NCBI RefSeq assembly: GCF_027359925.1
Contig: NZ_CP114767.1
Location: forward strand, 3,224,001-3,288,000
DNA from: Hymenobacter canadensis
GTDB taxonomy: Bacteria > Bacteroidota > Bacteroidia > Cytophagales > Hymenobacteraceae
Reading direction: 5' to 3'
DNA length: 64,000 nt
The number at the start of each line of letters is the position of its first letter. The stretch's first letter is position 1. Below the pieces are notes generated by a model. The model was not told the DNA's origin and ran no database searches. It saw only the letters and a program-made list of their open reading frames with translations. Both the position numbers and the translations under genes were made by a program. Shown piece after piece: positions 7,112 through 16,052 of this stretch.

Positions 7112-8485
7112 TTACCGCTCAAACGGCCAGCGGCCCAGCCGGCGGCTCCAGAGCAGAAACGCCCCTACTCCGGCCCCAATAACGGCCAGCCCGGAGAGCA
7201 TGAACTGCGGGCCGGTGCTCCAGAACACCCACAGCCACACGGCCACTGCCAGCACCACCGGCAGCGGGTACAGCGGCATCCGGAACGGCAAGTGCGCCGT
7301 GCCATTCCTGCGGCGCAGCAGCACCAAGCCCACGGCCTGACCCACAAACTGCACCAGAATCCGCATGGCCAGGATGGCAGAAATGACCTCGCCCAGCCGG
7401 AACAGCAAACTGAACACGAACCCCACGCCACCCAGAATCAGCAACGAGACATGCGGGAAGTGCTTGGTGGGGTGGGTTTTGGCGAATATGGGCAGAAACT
7501 CGCCGTCGGCGGCCGCTGCGTACGGGATGCGCGAGTAGCCCAGCAGCACCGCAAACAGCGAGGCAAACGCCACCCACAGCACCAGCGCCGTAGCGGCCTG
7601 CGCCGCCAGTGGCCCGTAAATCTTCTCCACGAAGCTACTCACGATGAACTCGGAGTGCTGCGCTTCCTGCCACGGAATAACCGAGCCCACGCTCCAGTTC
7701 AGCAGCAGGTACAGCGCCATGATGCCGAGGATGCTCAGGAAAATGCTGCGCGGAATCACACGCTGTGGCTCCTTGATTTCGCCGCCCAGGTGGCACACGT
7801 TGTAGTAGCCGAGGTAGCTGTAGATGGTCTTGACGGTGGCCTGGCCCATGGCGGCCGAGAGCAGCACGCCCGGCAGCGCCGACAGGCCGCCTTCGGGCAG
7901 CCACGCCACCGGCACCGTGGCGTGCGTGACGCCCCCGAAAATCAGCCAGCCCATCAGCCCCAGCACGCCCACCCACAGCATGACGCCCAGCTTGCCGATG
8001 TCCTCAATGCGGCGGTAGAGCAGCGCAATCAGCAGCAGCACCACCACGCCCGACACCAGCTTGGGCTGCCACCACTCGGTGAGCGGCACCAGATAGCCGA
8101 AGTACTGCGCGAAGCCAATGGCGCCCGAAGCCACCACCAGCGGGGCCTGCACCAGCGTCTGCCACACGTACAGGAACGAGAACAGCCGGCCCCATTTCTG
8201 CTCGCCGTAGGCTAGTTTGAGGAAGCGGTAGGAGCCGCCGGCCTCGGGGTAAGCCGCGCCCAGCTCACTCCAGATCATGCCATCCACCAGGCTCAAGCCC
8301 GCCCCCACCAGCCAGGCCAGCAGGAAGTTCGGCCCCATGAAGCCCATCACCAGCGGCAGCGTCACGAAGGGTCCGATGCCCACCATGTCAATCATGTTCA
8401 GGGCCGTGGCCTGCACCAGCCCCAGACGGCGGCGCAGCGGCGCAGTGGTTTCGGCAGAAGCAACGGCAGGGTCGGGGTGGGGCAT
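7112..8485 (-). CDS. APC-superfamily amino-acid permease
   Basis: A 457-residue inner-membrane transporter with about 12 hydrophobic segments. The first helix carries the unwound substrate-binding motif of the APC fold (MVGIGPFVTLPLVMGFMGPN). Next come ELGAAYPEAGGSYRFL and, further on, the segment with YNVCHLGGEIKEPQR, both family landmarks. The ATG at 8485 gives a short cytoplasmic N-terminus (MPHPDPAVAS). The longer frame to 8620 would add an Arg-rich stretch not seen in the family and would run into the divergent promoter region. It is divergent from the cation transporter gene at 8629. The amino acid carried is not predictable. Confidence 0.93.
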   Translation of the reverse strand: MPHPDPAVASAETTAPLRRRLGLVQATALNMIDMVGIGPFVTLPLVMGFMGPNFLLAWLVGAGLSLVDGMIWSELGAAYPEAGGSYRFLKLAYGEQKWGRLFSFLYVWQTLVQAPLVVASGAIGFAQYFGYLVPLTEWWQPKLVSGVVVLLLIALLYRRIEDIGKLGVMLWVGVLGLMGWLIFGGVTHATVPVAWLPEGGLSALPGVLLSAAMGQATVKTIYSYLGYYNVCHLGGEIKEPQRVIPRSIFLSILGIMALYLLLNWSVGSVIPWQEAQHSEFIVSSFVEKIYGPLAAQAATALVLWVAFASLFAVLLGYSRIPYAAAADGEFLPIFAKTHPTKHFPHVSLLILGGVGFVFSLLFRLGEVISAILAMRILVQFVGQAVGLVLLRRRNGTAHLPFRMPLYPLPVVLAVAVWLWVFWSTGPQFMLSGLAVIGAGVGAFLLWSRRLGRWPFER

Positions 8486-8628
8486 ACGCGGGGAGAGAAG
8501 CTGTAAAAGTCGCAGAAACGAAGAATGTTCGCCGGCACCTCTTCTACGGTGCCGAACCGGACGCCAGCCCCGCATTTCCAACCCCGACCCAACCCAGCGC
8601 GTACCAGCAGGCACACGCACCTTGCCTT

Positions 8629-9585
8629 ATGTCTGCCGGTTCTTCCAAGATTGCCATTTACGGGGCCATTGGCGCCAACGTCGCCATTGCCATCAGCAAG
8701 TTTGTGGCGGCCTTTTTCACCGGCAGCTCGGCCATGCTGTCCGAGGGCATTCACTCACTCGTGGATAGTGGCAACGGCCTGCTGATTCTCTATGGCGTGA
8801 AGCAATCGGAGAAGCCGGCCGATGCCCGCCACCCGTTCGGGCGCAGCAAGGAGCTGTATTTCTGGTCGCTGATTGTGGCCGTGCTGGTGTTTTCGGTGGG
8901 CGGCGGCATGTCATTCTATGAGGGCATCGAGCACCTGAAGCACCCTGCCCCAATTACCGACCCCACTTGGAACTACTGGGTGCTGGGCCTCTCGATGCTG
9001 TTTGAGGGCATTTCCTGCTTCCTGGCGTTCCGCGAATTCAACAAAACCCGCGGCGATGCCGGCTTCTGGGCCACGCTGGGCCGTAGCAAAGACCCCTCGG
9101 TTTTTGCCATTCTGATGGAAGATCTGGCTGCGCTGGTGGGCCTCGTCATTGCGCTGGCCGGCGTGTACTTCGGGCACGCGCTCAACAATCCGTACTTCGA
9201 TGGCGGCGCCTCCATATGCATCGGGGTGCTGCTGGTATCGGTGGCCATTTTCCTGATTTACAAGACTAAAGGCCTGCTGGTGGGCGAAGGCGTAGACGAC
9301 GAAACCCTCGATAGCCTCGAAGCCATTGCGCGGCAGCAGCGCGGCGTAGAGCAGGTGCGCCGCCCGCTCACCATGTATATGGGCCCCCAGGATGTGGTGC
9401 TGGCCCTGGATGTGGAGTTTCACGACCACCTGTCGGCCGTGGAAGTGGAGCGCACCGTAGACGCGCTGCAGGACAGCATCCGGGCCCAATACCCGGAATT
9501 CAAGCGCATTTTTATTGAGGCCAAAGGCCTGGCCGGCAAGGAGCGCGGGCCGCTGGCCAGCGGTCCGGTGTCGCCGCAGATATAG
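8629..9585 (+). CDS. Cation diffusion facilitator transporter, ZnT9-like
   Basis: This 318-residue inner-membrane protein belongs to the CDF family that exports divalent metals in exchange for protons. The TM2 metal motif is H42-x3-D46 (EGIHSLVDSGN). The TM5 position reads MEDLAALVG (Glu164-Asp165) instead of the HxxxD of zinc-efflux CDFs. With ARHPFGRSKELYFW this is the pattern of the SLC30A9/ZnT9 subgroup. A cytoplasmic ferredoxin-like C-terminal domain lies at about 215-300 (VVLALDVEFHDHLSAVEVE). The metal is probably zinc, but the non-canonical TM5 site makes this uncertain. Confidence 0.92.
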   Translation: MSAGSSKIAIYGAIGANVAIAISKFVAAFFTGSSAMLSEGIHSLVDSGNGLLILYGVKQSEKPADARHPFGRSKELYFWSLIVAVLVFSVGGGMSFYEGIEHLKHPAPITDPTWNYWVLGLSMLFEGISCFLAFREFNKTRGDAGFWATLGRSKDPSVFAILMEDLAALVGLVIALAGVYFGHALNNPYFDGGASICIGVLLVSVAIFLIYKTKGLLVGEGVDDETLDSLEAIARQQRGVEQVRRPLTMYMGPQDVVLALDVEFHDHLSAVEVERTVDALQDSIRAQYPEFKRIFIEAKGLAGKERGPLASGPVSPQI

Positions 9586-9710
9586 CAGCAGCCGGCGCGC
9601 TCAGCAAAGCCCGGCGCTAACCCCACTGGCAGTTTTGCGGTAAACAAGGCGGTGCTGCCACCCTCCCGGGGTTGGCGGCACCGCTTTTTCGTTCACCAAA
9701 CCGCGCTTCC

Positions 9711-10916
9711 ATGTCTGCTGCCCCTACCCGTTCCAATCCGTTTCAATCCTTCTGGATGGCCGGCTACGAATGCACCGATCAGCTCAACGCCTTCGGCCAC
9801 CGGGTTGATTTCCTGCCGCTGACGGGCCACCTGCAACTCCTCGACGACGACTACCACAGCCTGCACCAGCACCAGTTGGGCACCGTGCGTGAAGGCATCC
9901 GCTGGAGCCAGATCGAAACAACGCCTTACCACTACGACTGGAGCACCGTGCGCCGGATGCTGGCCGCCGGCCAGCGCCACGGCATCCAGCAGGTCTGGGA
10001 CATCTGCCACTTCGGCTACCCCGACGACCTGACGCCGCTACACCCGCTGTTTGCGCGGCGCTTTGCCGCGCTATGCCGGGCCTTCGTGGCGTTCTACCGC
10101 GAAATGCGCCCTGAGGGCGAGCTGATTGTGACGCCTATCAACGAGGTGAGCTTCATGAGCTGGCTGGGCGGCGACGTGCGCGGTACCTCGCCCTACTGCG
10201 TGGGCCAGGGCTGGGAAGTGAAGCGTGGCCTGATGCGGGCCTACATTGAGGGCGTGGCCGCCATGCGCGAGCAGGACCCCAGCGTCCGGATTCTGACCAC
10301 CGAGCCGCTCATCAACATCATGCCGCGGGCCGGGGCCAGCCGCCAGGAGCGCCAGCGCGCCGCCGAGTTTCACGACAACCAGTTTCAGAGCGTAGACATG
10401 CTGGCCGGGCGGCTATGTCCGGAGCTGGGCGGCCGGCCCGAGTATATCGACATGCTGGGCTTCAACTTCTACTACGACAACCAATGGGAGCTGGAGCCGC
10501 ACTGCCGCATTCCATGGGCCGATGTGCCCGCCGACCCGCGCTGGCAGCCGCTGCGGCACCTGCTGGCCGCCGCCCACCGCCGCTACAACTGCCCCGTGGT
10601 GCTCACCGAAACCAGCCACCCCGGCCAGGACCGCCCCGGCTGGATCCGGATGATTGGCGAGGAGTGCGCCGCCGCGCTGCGCATGGGCGTGCCGCTGTGG
10701 GGCGCGTGCCTCTACCCCATCGTGGACCGGCCCGACTGGGACTTTCCGGAGCGCGAGTGGCACCGTTCGGGCCTCTGGGATGCCGTGCTGCGGCCCGACG
10801 CGCCCCCGCTGCGGGTGCTGCACGCTCCCTACGCCGAGGCCCTGGCCGAAGCGCAGCAGATGGTAGCGGAAGCTGCGCCGGAACTGGCTGGTTCGCTGGC
10901 GCTTTCTTTATCTTAG
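9711..10916 (+). CDS. Clan GH-A glycoside hydrolase (GH1-like), cytoplasmic
   Basis: A 401-residue TIM-barrel protein without a signal peptide. The acid/base glutamate is visible as Glu145 in IVTPINEVSFMS (the NE motif ending strand 4). The nucleophile is probably Glu300 in VVLTETSH (end of strand 7). LGTVREGIRWSQIE near the N-terminus resembles the GH1 motif preceding the active site. The ATG at 9711 fits homologues better than the one at 9672. A homologue with the same two motifs is encoded at 56255 next to an oxidoreductase cluster. The PLD-type nuclease gene begins 5 bp after the stop, so the two are co-transcribed. A beta-glycosidase role is likely, but the sugar is unknown. Confidence 0.85.
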   Translation: MSAAPTRSNPFQSFWMAGYECTDQLNAFGHRVDFLPLTGHLQLLDDDYHSLHQHQLGTVREGIRWSQIETTPYHYDWSTVRRMLAAGQRHGIQQVWDICHFGYPDDLTPLHPLFARRFAALCRAFVAFYREMRPEGELIVTPINEVSFMSWLGGDVRGTSPYCVGQGWEVKRGLMRAYIEGVAAMREQDPSVRILTTEPLINIMPRAGASRQERQRAAEFHDNQFQSVDMLAGRLCPELGGRPEYIDMLGFNFYYDNQWELEPHCRIPWADVPADPRWQPLRHLLAAAHRRYNCPVVLTETSHPGQDRPGWIRMIGEECAAALRMGVPLWGACLYPIVDRPDWDFPEREWHRSGLWDAVLRPDAPPLRVLHAPYAEALAEAQQMVAEAAPELAGSLALSLS

Positions 10917-10921
10917 GCCGC

Positions 10922-11641
10922 ATGAACCCACGGCCCGACTCCCCCACCGACCTGCTCCAGCACTTCCAGCGCGCCTTCGCCGATTCCACCCTCTCGCCCG
11001 ACGAGGCCCGGCAGTTGCGCCAGCGCCTCACCGAGCGCGCCCGGCACCCGGCTGGCCTCGCCGATTTGCGCCACCGCCTGTTTGGGCTGGCCCGCGACCG
11101 GTTCAACAACTTCCAGGACAAGGCCGTGGTGGAATGGCTGGAGGCGGCCAGCGCCCTGCTGCTGCCCGCTCCCGCACCGGCGGCAGCCCGCGCCACGCAC
11201 ACCGAGGTGTATTTCAGCCCCAACGACGACTGCGTGGCGGCCATCCGGCGGTTTCTGGGGCAGGCCGCGCGCCAGCTCGATATCTGCGTGTTCACGATTG
11301 CCGATGACCGCCTGACCGACGCCGTGCTGGCCGCCCACCGGCGTGGGGTGCGCGTGCGCCTGCTCACCGACAACGACAAGCTCCACGACCGGGGCTCCGA
11401 CGTGCGCCAGCTGCACGCCGCCGGCCTGCCCATCCGCGTCGACCGCACCGACAACCACATGCACCACAAGTTCGCCGTGGCCGACCGCCGTACCGTGCTG
11501 ACCGGCTCCTACAACTGGACCCGCTCCGCCGCCGAGCTGAACCAGGAAAACCTGCTCACCAGCGACGACGAGACGCTGGTGATGCGCTACGCCAACGAGT
11601 TCGACAAGCTCTGGAACGCGCTGGAGGAGTTCCGGGGCTAG
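10922..11641 (+). CDS. Phospholipase D-like nuclease/phosphodiesterase, single HKD motif
   Basis: A 239-residue protein. An N-terminal helical region (1-85) precedes a PLD-like domain with one HxKxxxxD motif: His181, Lys183 and Asp188 in HHKFAVAD, followed by TVLTGSYNWTRSA. One HKD motif means it must dimerise to form an active site, as in bacterial Nuc and mitochondrial PLD6. ARQLDICVFTIADDRLTDAV is the typical first strand-helix unit of that group. No signal peptide is present, so it acts in the cytoplasm. It follows the glycosidase gene by 5 bp and ends at a strong terminator. The functional link between the two is unclear. Confidence 0.85.
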   Translation: MNPRPDSPTDLLQHFQRAFADSTLSPDEARQLRQRLTERARHPAGLADLRHRLFGLARDRFNNFQDKAVVEWLEAASALLLPAPAPAAARATHTEVYFSPNDDCVAAIRRFLGQAARQLDICVFTIADDRLTDAVLAAHRRGVRVRLLTDNDKLHDRGSDVRQLHAAGLPIRVDRTDNHMHHKFAVADRRTVLTGSYNWTRSAAELNQENLLTSDDETLVMRYANEFDKLWNALEEFRG

Positions 11642-11665
11642 GCCAGCAGCATCACCTACCCAACG

Positions 11666-11706
11666 AAACAGCCCGCCCCGGATGTACTATCCGGGGCGGG
11701 CTGTTT
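11666..11706. terminator. Bidirectional terminator between convergent genes
   Basis: A perfect 18-bp stem (11666-11683 with 11689-11706) around a 5-nt loop. The arms end in AAA/TTT on each side, so it can stop transcription from the nuclease gene (plus) and the PA14 gene (minus). Confidence 0.9.
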
Positions 11707-11747
11707 CAGTTTACCGAGGCATAGAAGCCTTACGTAGAGCGTGGTAG

Positions 11748-13400
11748 CTATTTAGCAGCTTCCGGCTCCGGGGCTGCTTCGGTAGTACCTGCATTCGGAC
11801 GGCGGATGCTCACCATCTGGCGGGTGGTGGAGGCGCCCACGGTCAGGTTGAGGTTGTAGTCGCCGGAGGGCAGGCCCGTGAAGTCGATGGTCTGGTGGTG
11901 GGCGCCGGCGTTCTGGCGGCGGTAGTCGGAGACACGCACAGCCGAACCGCGCTGGTCGTAGAGCACCCAGCCCATCGGCTGGTCTTGGCCGAGCTGGTAG
12001 GCCATCTGCACCACGCCACTCGACGGGTTGGGATACACGCTCAGGCGGTTGGCGCCCGTCACGGGCACATCGGAGGGTAGGCCCGCAAACTGCGTCTGCT
12101 GCTGCGCTACGGGCTGCAGCTTCCATTGCTGGTTGGGCTTGCTGGCGTAGCGGCGCTGCTGCAGGCCGCCTTCTTCCTCGGTGCCGGCCGTCAGGGCCTT
12201 TTTGCTGTGCTTGGCGGTGAGCTTGTAGTAGCCATCGCCGGCATCCTCAATTTTCCAGAGCTGGTTGTTGCCGCTGTAGTAAGGCCACAAACTCAGGGGT
12301 GCGCCGTTGGAGGTGGAGCTGCCCAGCACTTCCATCACCTTGCGGCCACCCTGCACCGTGAGCTTGTAGAAACCAGTTCCGGCTTCCTCAATCTGCCACT
12401 GTGGGGCGCCGGCCGGCCCGGAGGCCAGGCCCGGTTCTTTCGATACGGGAGCCTCTCCCTGCACTTCCAGCGGCTTGCCGTCGGTGCGGCCCATGATGGT
12501 GAACACGCCCGGAATGCCGAGGGCTTTGGCCATTTCTTCCGGCGCAGGGGCTTCGGCTTTTGCTGGTTTGGCAGGAGCCGGCGCCTTTGCTACGGCGGGC
12601 TTGGCTGGAGCGGCCGGCTTGGCAACAGGCTTGGCGGCAGCAGTGGCTTTGGCGGCAGCAGTTTTAGCAGCAGCAGCCTTGGCAGCATCGGTTTTGGCGG
12701 TGGCTTTCGCGGCAGCAGCGGCGGAAGCCTCCGCATCGGCTTTGGCTTTGGCAGCGGCCTTGTCGATGGCGGGCTTGGCTTCCGGAGCCGGCGGCGGCGT
12801 GAAAGCCACCGGCGGCGCAGCTACCGGCATGCCCGGGCCTTCCAACGGATACAGATACACGGAAGGCACGGTCTGGGGGCCCTGGCCGGGGCGCACCCAC
12901 TGCAGGCGCACGGTAGCTTCGCCTTCCTGGTCATAGTATTCCACCTTGATGGTGGTACGCTCGCCGGCGGCCAGGCTCACTTCGGCGCTGGTGATGGTGG
13001 TGGTGCCCTGCGCGCTCCAGTTGTCCAGAATCTGCTTGCCGTTCACCCACAGCCGCACCCCGTCGTTGGAGCGGGTGATGAACTTGTAGCGGCCCGTGGA
13101 AGGCGCTTCCACCTGGCCTTCCCAGCGCACCGAGAAGTTGTCGTTGCGCACGCCGGGGGCCGGAATGCCTTCCTTCCACTCGAAGTCCACTACCGCATCT
13201 ACGCGGCGCAACAGTGGCGTGCCGGCCAGCGAGCCATTATTGAAGTAGGAACCGGTGAGGCCCGTGCCTTCGCCCACGCCGGCTACCACCGCGGCGGCAG
13301 GAGGACCCGGCAGGCCGGCGGGACCCGAAACGGCGGATCCGCCCAGCGCTGGGGCCGTAGAGAGCAGGCCGGCTACGAAACAGAACAGTAGGTGTCGCAC
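11748..13400 (-). CDS. Secreted PA14 / ricin-type lectin protein with T9SS sorting domain
   Basis: A 550-residue exported protein. Residues 1-20 form the signal peptide. A PA14 domain at about 45-185 (GLTGSYFNNGSLAGTP, GRYKFITRSNDGVRLWVNGK) is a carbohydrate-binding beta barrel. A highly repetitive Ala/Lys/Pro linker runs from about 205 to 295. Ricin-type beta-trefoil repeats follow at about 330-430 (GFYKLTVQGGRKVMEV, GNNQLWKIEDAGDGYYKL, NQQWKL). A T9SS type A sorting domain lies at about 455-533 (LSVYPNPSSGVVQM). Unusually, 17 residues (NAGTTEAAPEPEAAK at the end) follow the usual end of the sorting domain. Two binding domains and no catalytic domain point to a surface glycan-binding protein. 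The gene ends at the bidirectional terminator. Confidence 0.88.
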   Translation of the reverse strand: MRHLLFCFVAGLLSTAPALGGSAVSGPAGLPGPPAAAVVAGVGEGTGLTGSYFNNGSLAGTPLLRRVDAVVDFEWKEGIPAPGVRNDNFSVRWEGQVEAPSTGRYKFITRSNDGVRLWVNGKQILDNWSAQGTTTITSAEVSLAAGERTTIKVEYYDQEGEATVRLQWVRPGQGPQTVPSVYLYPLEGPGMPVAAPPVAFTPPPAPEAKPAIDKAAAKAKADAEASAAAAAKATAKTDAAKAAAAKTAAAKATAAAKPVAKPAAPAKPAVAKAPAPAKPAKAEAPAPEEMAKALGIPGVFTIMGRTDGKPLEVQGEAPVSKEPGLASGPAGAPQWQIEEAGTGFYKLTVQGGRKVMEVLGSSTSNGAPLSLWPYYSGNNQLWKIEDAGDGYYKLTAKHSKKALTAGTEEEGGLQQRRYASKPNQQWKLQPVAQQQTQFAGLPSDVPVTGANRLSVYPNPSSGVVQMAYQLGQDQPMGWVLYDQRGSAVRVSDYRRQNAGAHHQTIDFTGLPSGDYNLNLTVGASTTRQMVSIRRPNAGTTEAAPEPEAAK

Positions 13401-13670
13401 GATGCGTTAGGTCTAAGAATGAATAAATTGCATGCGGCCCGAAGAAACAGAAGCGGCAACTGGGAATCATTATTTCCAGCTATGGTTTGCCGCACGCTGA
13501 AGCAATATAAAGCATTCTTTTTCCACCTGCGTTGCGCGTTTGCAGACAACCTGTTCTTTTCCATTTTTTTCCTCCATAGAGTCCATTACTGGTCCCATTG
13601 TATCAAGGGGAGATATCCAACGGGCTTTTTTGCATTTTTGCCTTCTCGTTTCTCCTCCATTCTCTGTTCT

Positions 13671-14165
13671 ATGATTGACACGCAGGCTGTGCTTCTCACT
13701 CCGCTTGGCTGCCTGCGGCTGCAAGGCTCCGACGCCGGCCTGGCCGCCGTGGAATTTCTGGAAGCCGGGGAAGCACCAGCGCCTACCCCGCCGACGGCCG
13801 TAGCCACGCCCCTACGGGAGGCCTACACCCAGTTGCAGGCCTACTTCGGTCGCGAGCTGCGCGACTTCCAGCTCACCTACGATGTGCCGCAAGGCACCGA
13901 GTTCCAACGGCGGGTGTGGGCGGCGCTGCCGGCGGTGGGCTACGGCCGCACCGCCTCCTACCTGGATCTGGCGCGGCAGCTCGGCAACCCCGGCGCCGTG
14001 CGGGCCGTGGGCGCCGCCAACGGCCAGAACCCGCTGGGTCTGGTGTGGCCGTGCCACCGCATTATCGGGGCGGGCGGCCAGCTCACGGGCTACGCCGGTG
14101 GCCTCTGGCGCAAAAAGTGGCTTCTGGAGTTCGAGCAGCCCGCTGTCCAGACGGCTCTTTTTTAG
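13671..14165 (+). CDS. ogt: Methylated-DNA--protein-cysteine S-methyltransferase
   Basis: Repairs O6-alkylguanine by taking the alkyl group onto its own cysteine. The 164-residue protein has a short N-terminal domain and the conserved C-terminal DNA-binding half. Cys128 sits in the active-site motif VWPCHRII, and the arginine finger and recognition helix are in NPGAVRAVGAANGQNPL. TEFQRRVWAALPAVGYGRTASY is the usual helix entering that domain. The ATG at 13671 is preceded by a pyrimidine tract (TCTCCTCCATTCTCTGTTCT). Upstream in-frame codons to 13392 lie in AT-rich non-coding DNA. The symbol ogt is given by family and not by orthology. Confidence 0.93.
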   Translation: MIDTQAVLLTPLGCLRLQGSDAGLAAVEFLEAGEAPAPTPPTAVATPLREAYTQLQAYFGRELRDFQLTYDVPQGTEFQRRVWAALPAVGYGRTASYLDLARQLGNPGAVRAVGAANGQNPLGLVWPCHRIIGAGGQLTGYAGGLWRKKWLLEFEQPAVQTALF

Positions 14166-14183
14166 AGCTTAGAGTGTATGTGA

Positions 14184-14220
14184 AAGGCCCCACCGTAACC
14201 CGATGGGGCCTTCGTTTTTT
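14184..14220 (+). terminator. Rho-independent terminator after the methyltransferase gene
   Basis: AAGGCCCCA (14184-14192) pairs with TGGGGCCTT (14204-14212) around an 11-nt loop and is followed by CGTTTTTTTT. Confidence 0.85.
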
Positions 14221-14271
14221 TTGAAAATTCTACTTTCGAATACTCAGGCCCTACTCCCTAAGTCCCAGGCC

Positions 14272-15159
14272 CTAAGCCCCAAGCCCTATAAACTTCAGCA
14301 GCTCCTGGTAGATGATGTTGTGCTGGAAGTAGAGCTGCAGCACCATGGGTGCGTGTTTTTTGCCGGGCAGCACCGTTAGTTCCGGCTGCTGGCCCAAGCT
14401 GTGCAGCTTGCTCACGAACTTGCGGCTGCTGCCGCTGATGGAAGGGTAGGTTTCGCCGCCGATGAACAGCCGCATGGGAGGCGTCTGGGCCGTGACGTGG
14501 TACATGGCCGACACGTCGCGCCACACGGCCGGGTTTTTACCGAAGGGCACGAGGTACTGCGCGTCGCCGGGGTACTCCTGCTTCTGCAGGTAGTCATACA
14601 TATCGAGGCCAGCCGGGTCATCGAGCAGGACGCCTTTGACGGGATTCTGGGGCCAGCCGTGGCGGTCCAGCAGGCGGTTGTCGGCGGCCAGCAAAGCCGC
14701 CAGGCCGCCCCCGGCCGAATGGCCCATCAGAAACAGGCGCTGCGGGTCGCCGCCGTATTCGGCAATGTGCTGCGCGGTCCAGGCTACGGCGCGGGCGCAG
14801 TCGTCGGCCATTTGCGGCACCTGCACGGCCGGGGCCAGGCGGTAGTTGATAACCACAGCCACCACGCCCTGCTTGGCCAGCCGGCGCCCGATAAAGGAGT
14901 AGAAGTTCTTGTTGCCACTATCCCAGCTGCCCCCATGGATGAACACCACCACCGGGTAGGGGGCCGTGGCTTTCTTCTTGGGCGTGTATACATCGAGGCG
15001 GTGGCGCTCGGTATCGAAACCAGGGTCGGAGGCGGGCACGTAGGCCACGTTTTGGGTGCGGCGGCTGGGGCGGGCGGTGGCGTATTCGTTGGCCAAACCC
15101 AGCAGCAGGGGCAGCACCAGCAGAGCCGGCAGGTAGAGCCAGCGGCGGGAGAAAGACAT
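14272..15159 (-). CDS. Alpha/beta-hydrolase, esterase/lipase (HSL/BD-FAE type)
   Basis: A 295-residue hydrolase with an N-terminal hydrophobic segment (8-24) that is either a signal peptide or a membrane anchor. The oxyanion-hole motif HGG is at 75-77 (VVVFIHGGSWDSGN). The nucleophile Ser148 lies in LFLMGHSAGGGLAAL, the usual GxSxG elbow. A histidine near 273 (LPGKKHAPM) should complete the triad, with an aspartate probably near 240-250. Short-chain carboxylesterases and kynurenine formamidase-like enzymes share this layout, so a carboxylesterase call is safest. It is divergent from the TPR gene at 15330. Confidence 0.9.
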   Translation of the reverse strand: MSFSRRWLYLPALLVLPLLLGLANEYATARPSRRTQNVAYVPASDPGFDTERHRLDVYTPKKKATAPYPVVVFIHGGSWDSGNKNFYSFIGRRLAKQGVVAVVINYRLAPAVQVPQMADDCARAVAWTAQHIAEYGGDPQRLFLMGHSAGGGLAALLAADNRLLDRHGWPQNPVKGVLLDDPAGLDMYDYLQKQEYPGDAQYLVPFGKNPAVWRDVSAMYHVTAQTPPMRLFIGGETYPSISGSSRKFVSKLHSLGQQPELTVLPGKKHAPMVLQLYFQHNIIYQELLKFIGLGA

Positions 15160-15265
15160 AAAAGCAGGAAAAAAGCAGGGCCGGACCGGCCGCGCTTTGC
15201 ACCTACGCAGCCAGGCCCTGCCCGGATGCCACCCCGCTACACACCAGCGCCCGGCCAGCCGGCGT

Positions 15266-15273
15266 TATATTTG
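15266..15273 (+). promoter_or_regulatory. -7 promoter element TATATTTG upstream of TPR gene
   Basis: A perfect TAnnTTTG match, 56 nt before the ATG at 15330. No clear -33 box is seen. Confidence 0.4.
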
Positions 15274-15329
15274 CCGGAAGCCCTTGGCTGCCAGCCGGCG
15301 GCTTCTTCCCCCGTTCTTCTGTTCTCTCC

Positions 15330-16049
15330 ATGAAATACCCTTTTTACGCAGCCCTGGGGCTGCTTACGCTGCTGGCGGCCCCAGCCCACGCCCAGCGCAA
15401 AGTCAAAATCAAAGGCGACGCCGCTGCCGCGCTGACCTCGGCCAGCCGGTTGCAACCGCTGTTTGGCGGGGCCACCGCGGCCCAGGCCGAGGCCCTGCTG
15501 GGGGCCGGCTACGTGGATAAAGTGGCCGGCAGCTTCGCCTCCCGCGAGGAAGCTAGCCGCTTCCTGTCGGGCAAGGGCTACGAATACCTGGCCGAGGGCC
15601 TCGCCGATACGGCTGCCTTCCGCTTCAACCTGGCCTGGCTGCTCGACGCCAAAAACCCCGACGTCTACCGGGGCCTGGGCATTGTGGCCAGCCGCCAGCC
15701 CACCTCCGACCAAGCCATTGCGCTGCTCACCCAGGGCCTGGCCCTGGCCCCCACCAACGCCCTTATGCTCAGCGACCTGGGCGCCAGCCACCTCATCCGC
15801 TACGAGCAGACCAAGAAGAAAAAAGACCTCACCACCGCCACCGACCTGCTGCAGCGCGCCCTCGCGGCCAGCCCCGACAACGCCATTGCCTGGCAGCAGA
15901 TGGCCCGGGTCCATTATCTGCAGGAAGACTACCCCAAAGCCTGGGAAGCTGTATACAAAGGCCAGGCCCTGAGCATGACCAGCATCGACTTTGAGTTCCT
16001 GAGTGAGTTGATGGCCAAGATGCCCGATCCGCAGGGGAAGTTTAAGTAA
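15330..16049 (+). CDS. Exported TPR-repeat protein
   Basis: A 239-residue protein with a signal peptide (1-21, ending APAHAQ). The mature part is all helical. At least two or three tetratricopeptide-like helix pairs can be seen: AFRFNLAWLLDAKNPDVYRG, then ALLTQGLALAPTNALMLSDL, then LLQRALAASPDNAIAWQQMA. TPR proteins are binding scaffolds, and a periplasmic location is likely. No enzymatic motif is present. A pyrimidine-rich leader (CGTTCTTCTGTTCTCTCC) directly precedes the ATG. It is a plausible monocistronic unit followed by the GTGA-type repeat region. Confidence 0.85.
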   Translation: MKYPFYAALGLLTLLAAPAHAQRKVKIKGDAAAALTSASRLQPLFGGATAAQAEALLGAGYVDKVAGSFASREEASRFLSGKGYEYLAEGLADTAAFRFNLAWLLDAKNPDVYRGLGIVASRQPTSDQAIALLTQGLALAPTNALMLSDLGASHLIRYEQTKKKKDLTTATDLLQRALAASPDNAIAWQQMARVHYLQEDYPKAWEAVYKGQALSMTSIDFEFLSELMAKMPDPQGKFK

Positions 16050-16052
16050 GCC

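Noticed and set aside
6680..8215. A 511-codon plus-strand frame across GNAT and permease genes
   Set aside because: Pro/Arg/Gln-rich low-complexity translation that crosses two clearly recognisable genes.
12500..12780. Low-complexity Ala/Lys/Pro tract viewed as a tandem repeat or CRISPR
   Set aside because: It is in frame within the PA14-ricin protein, codes for a linker, and has no spacer-repeat regularity.
14248..14285. CCCTAAG/CCCAAGCCC-like short direct repeats near a gene end
   Set aside because: Only three irregular units. No wider pattern was found, so I treat it as chance low-complexity sequence.
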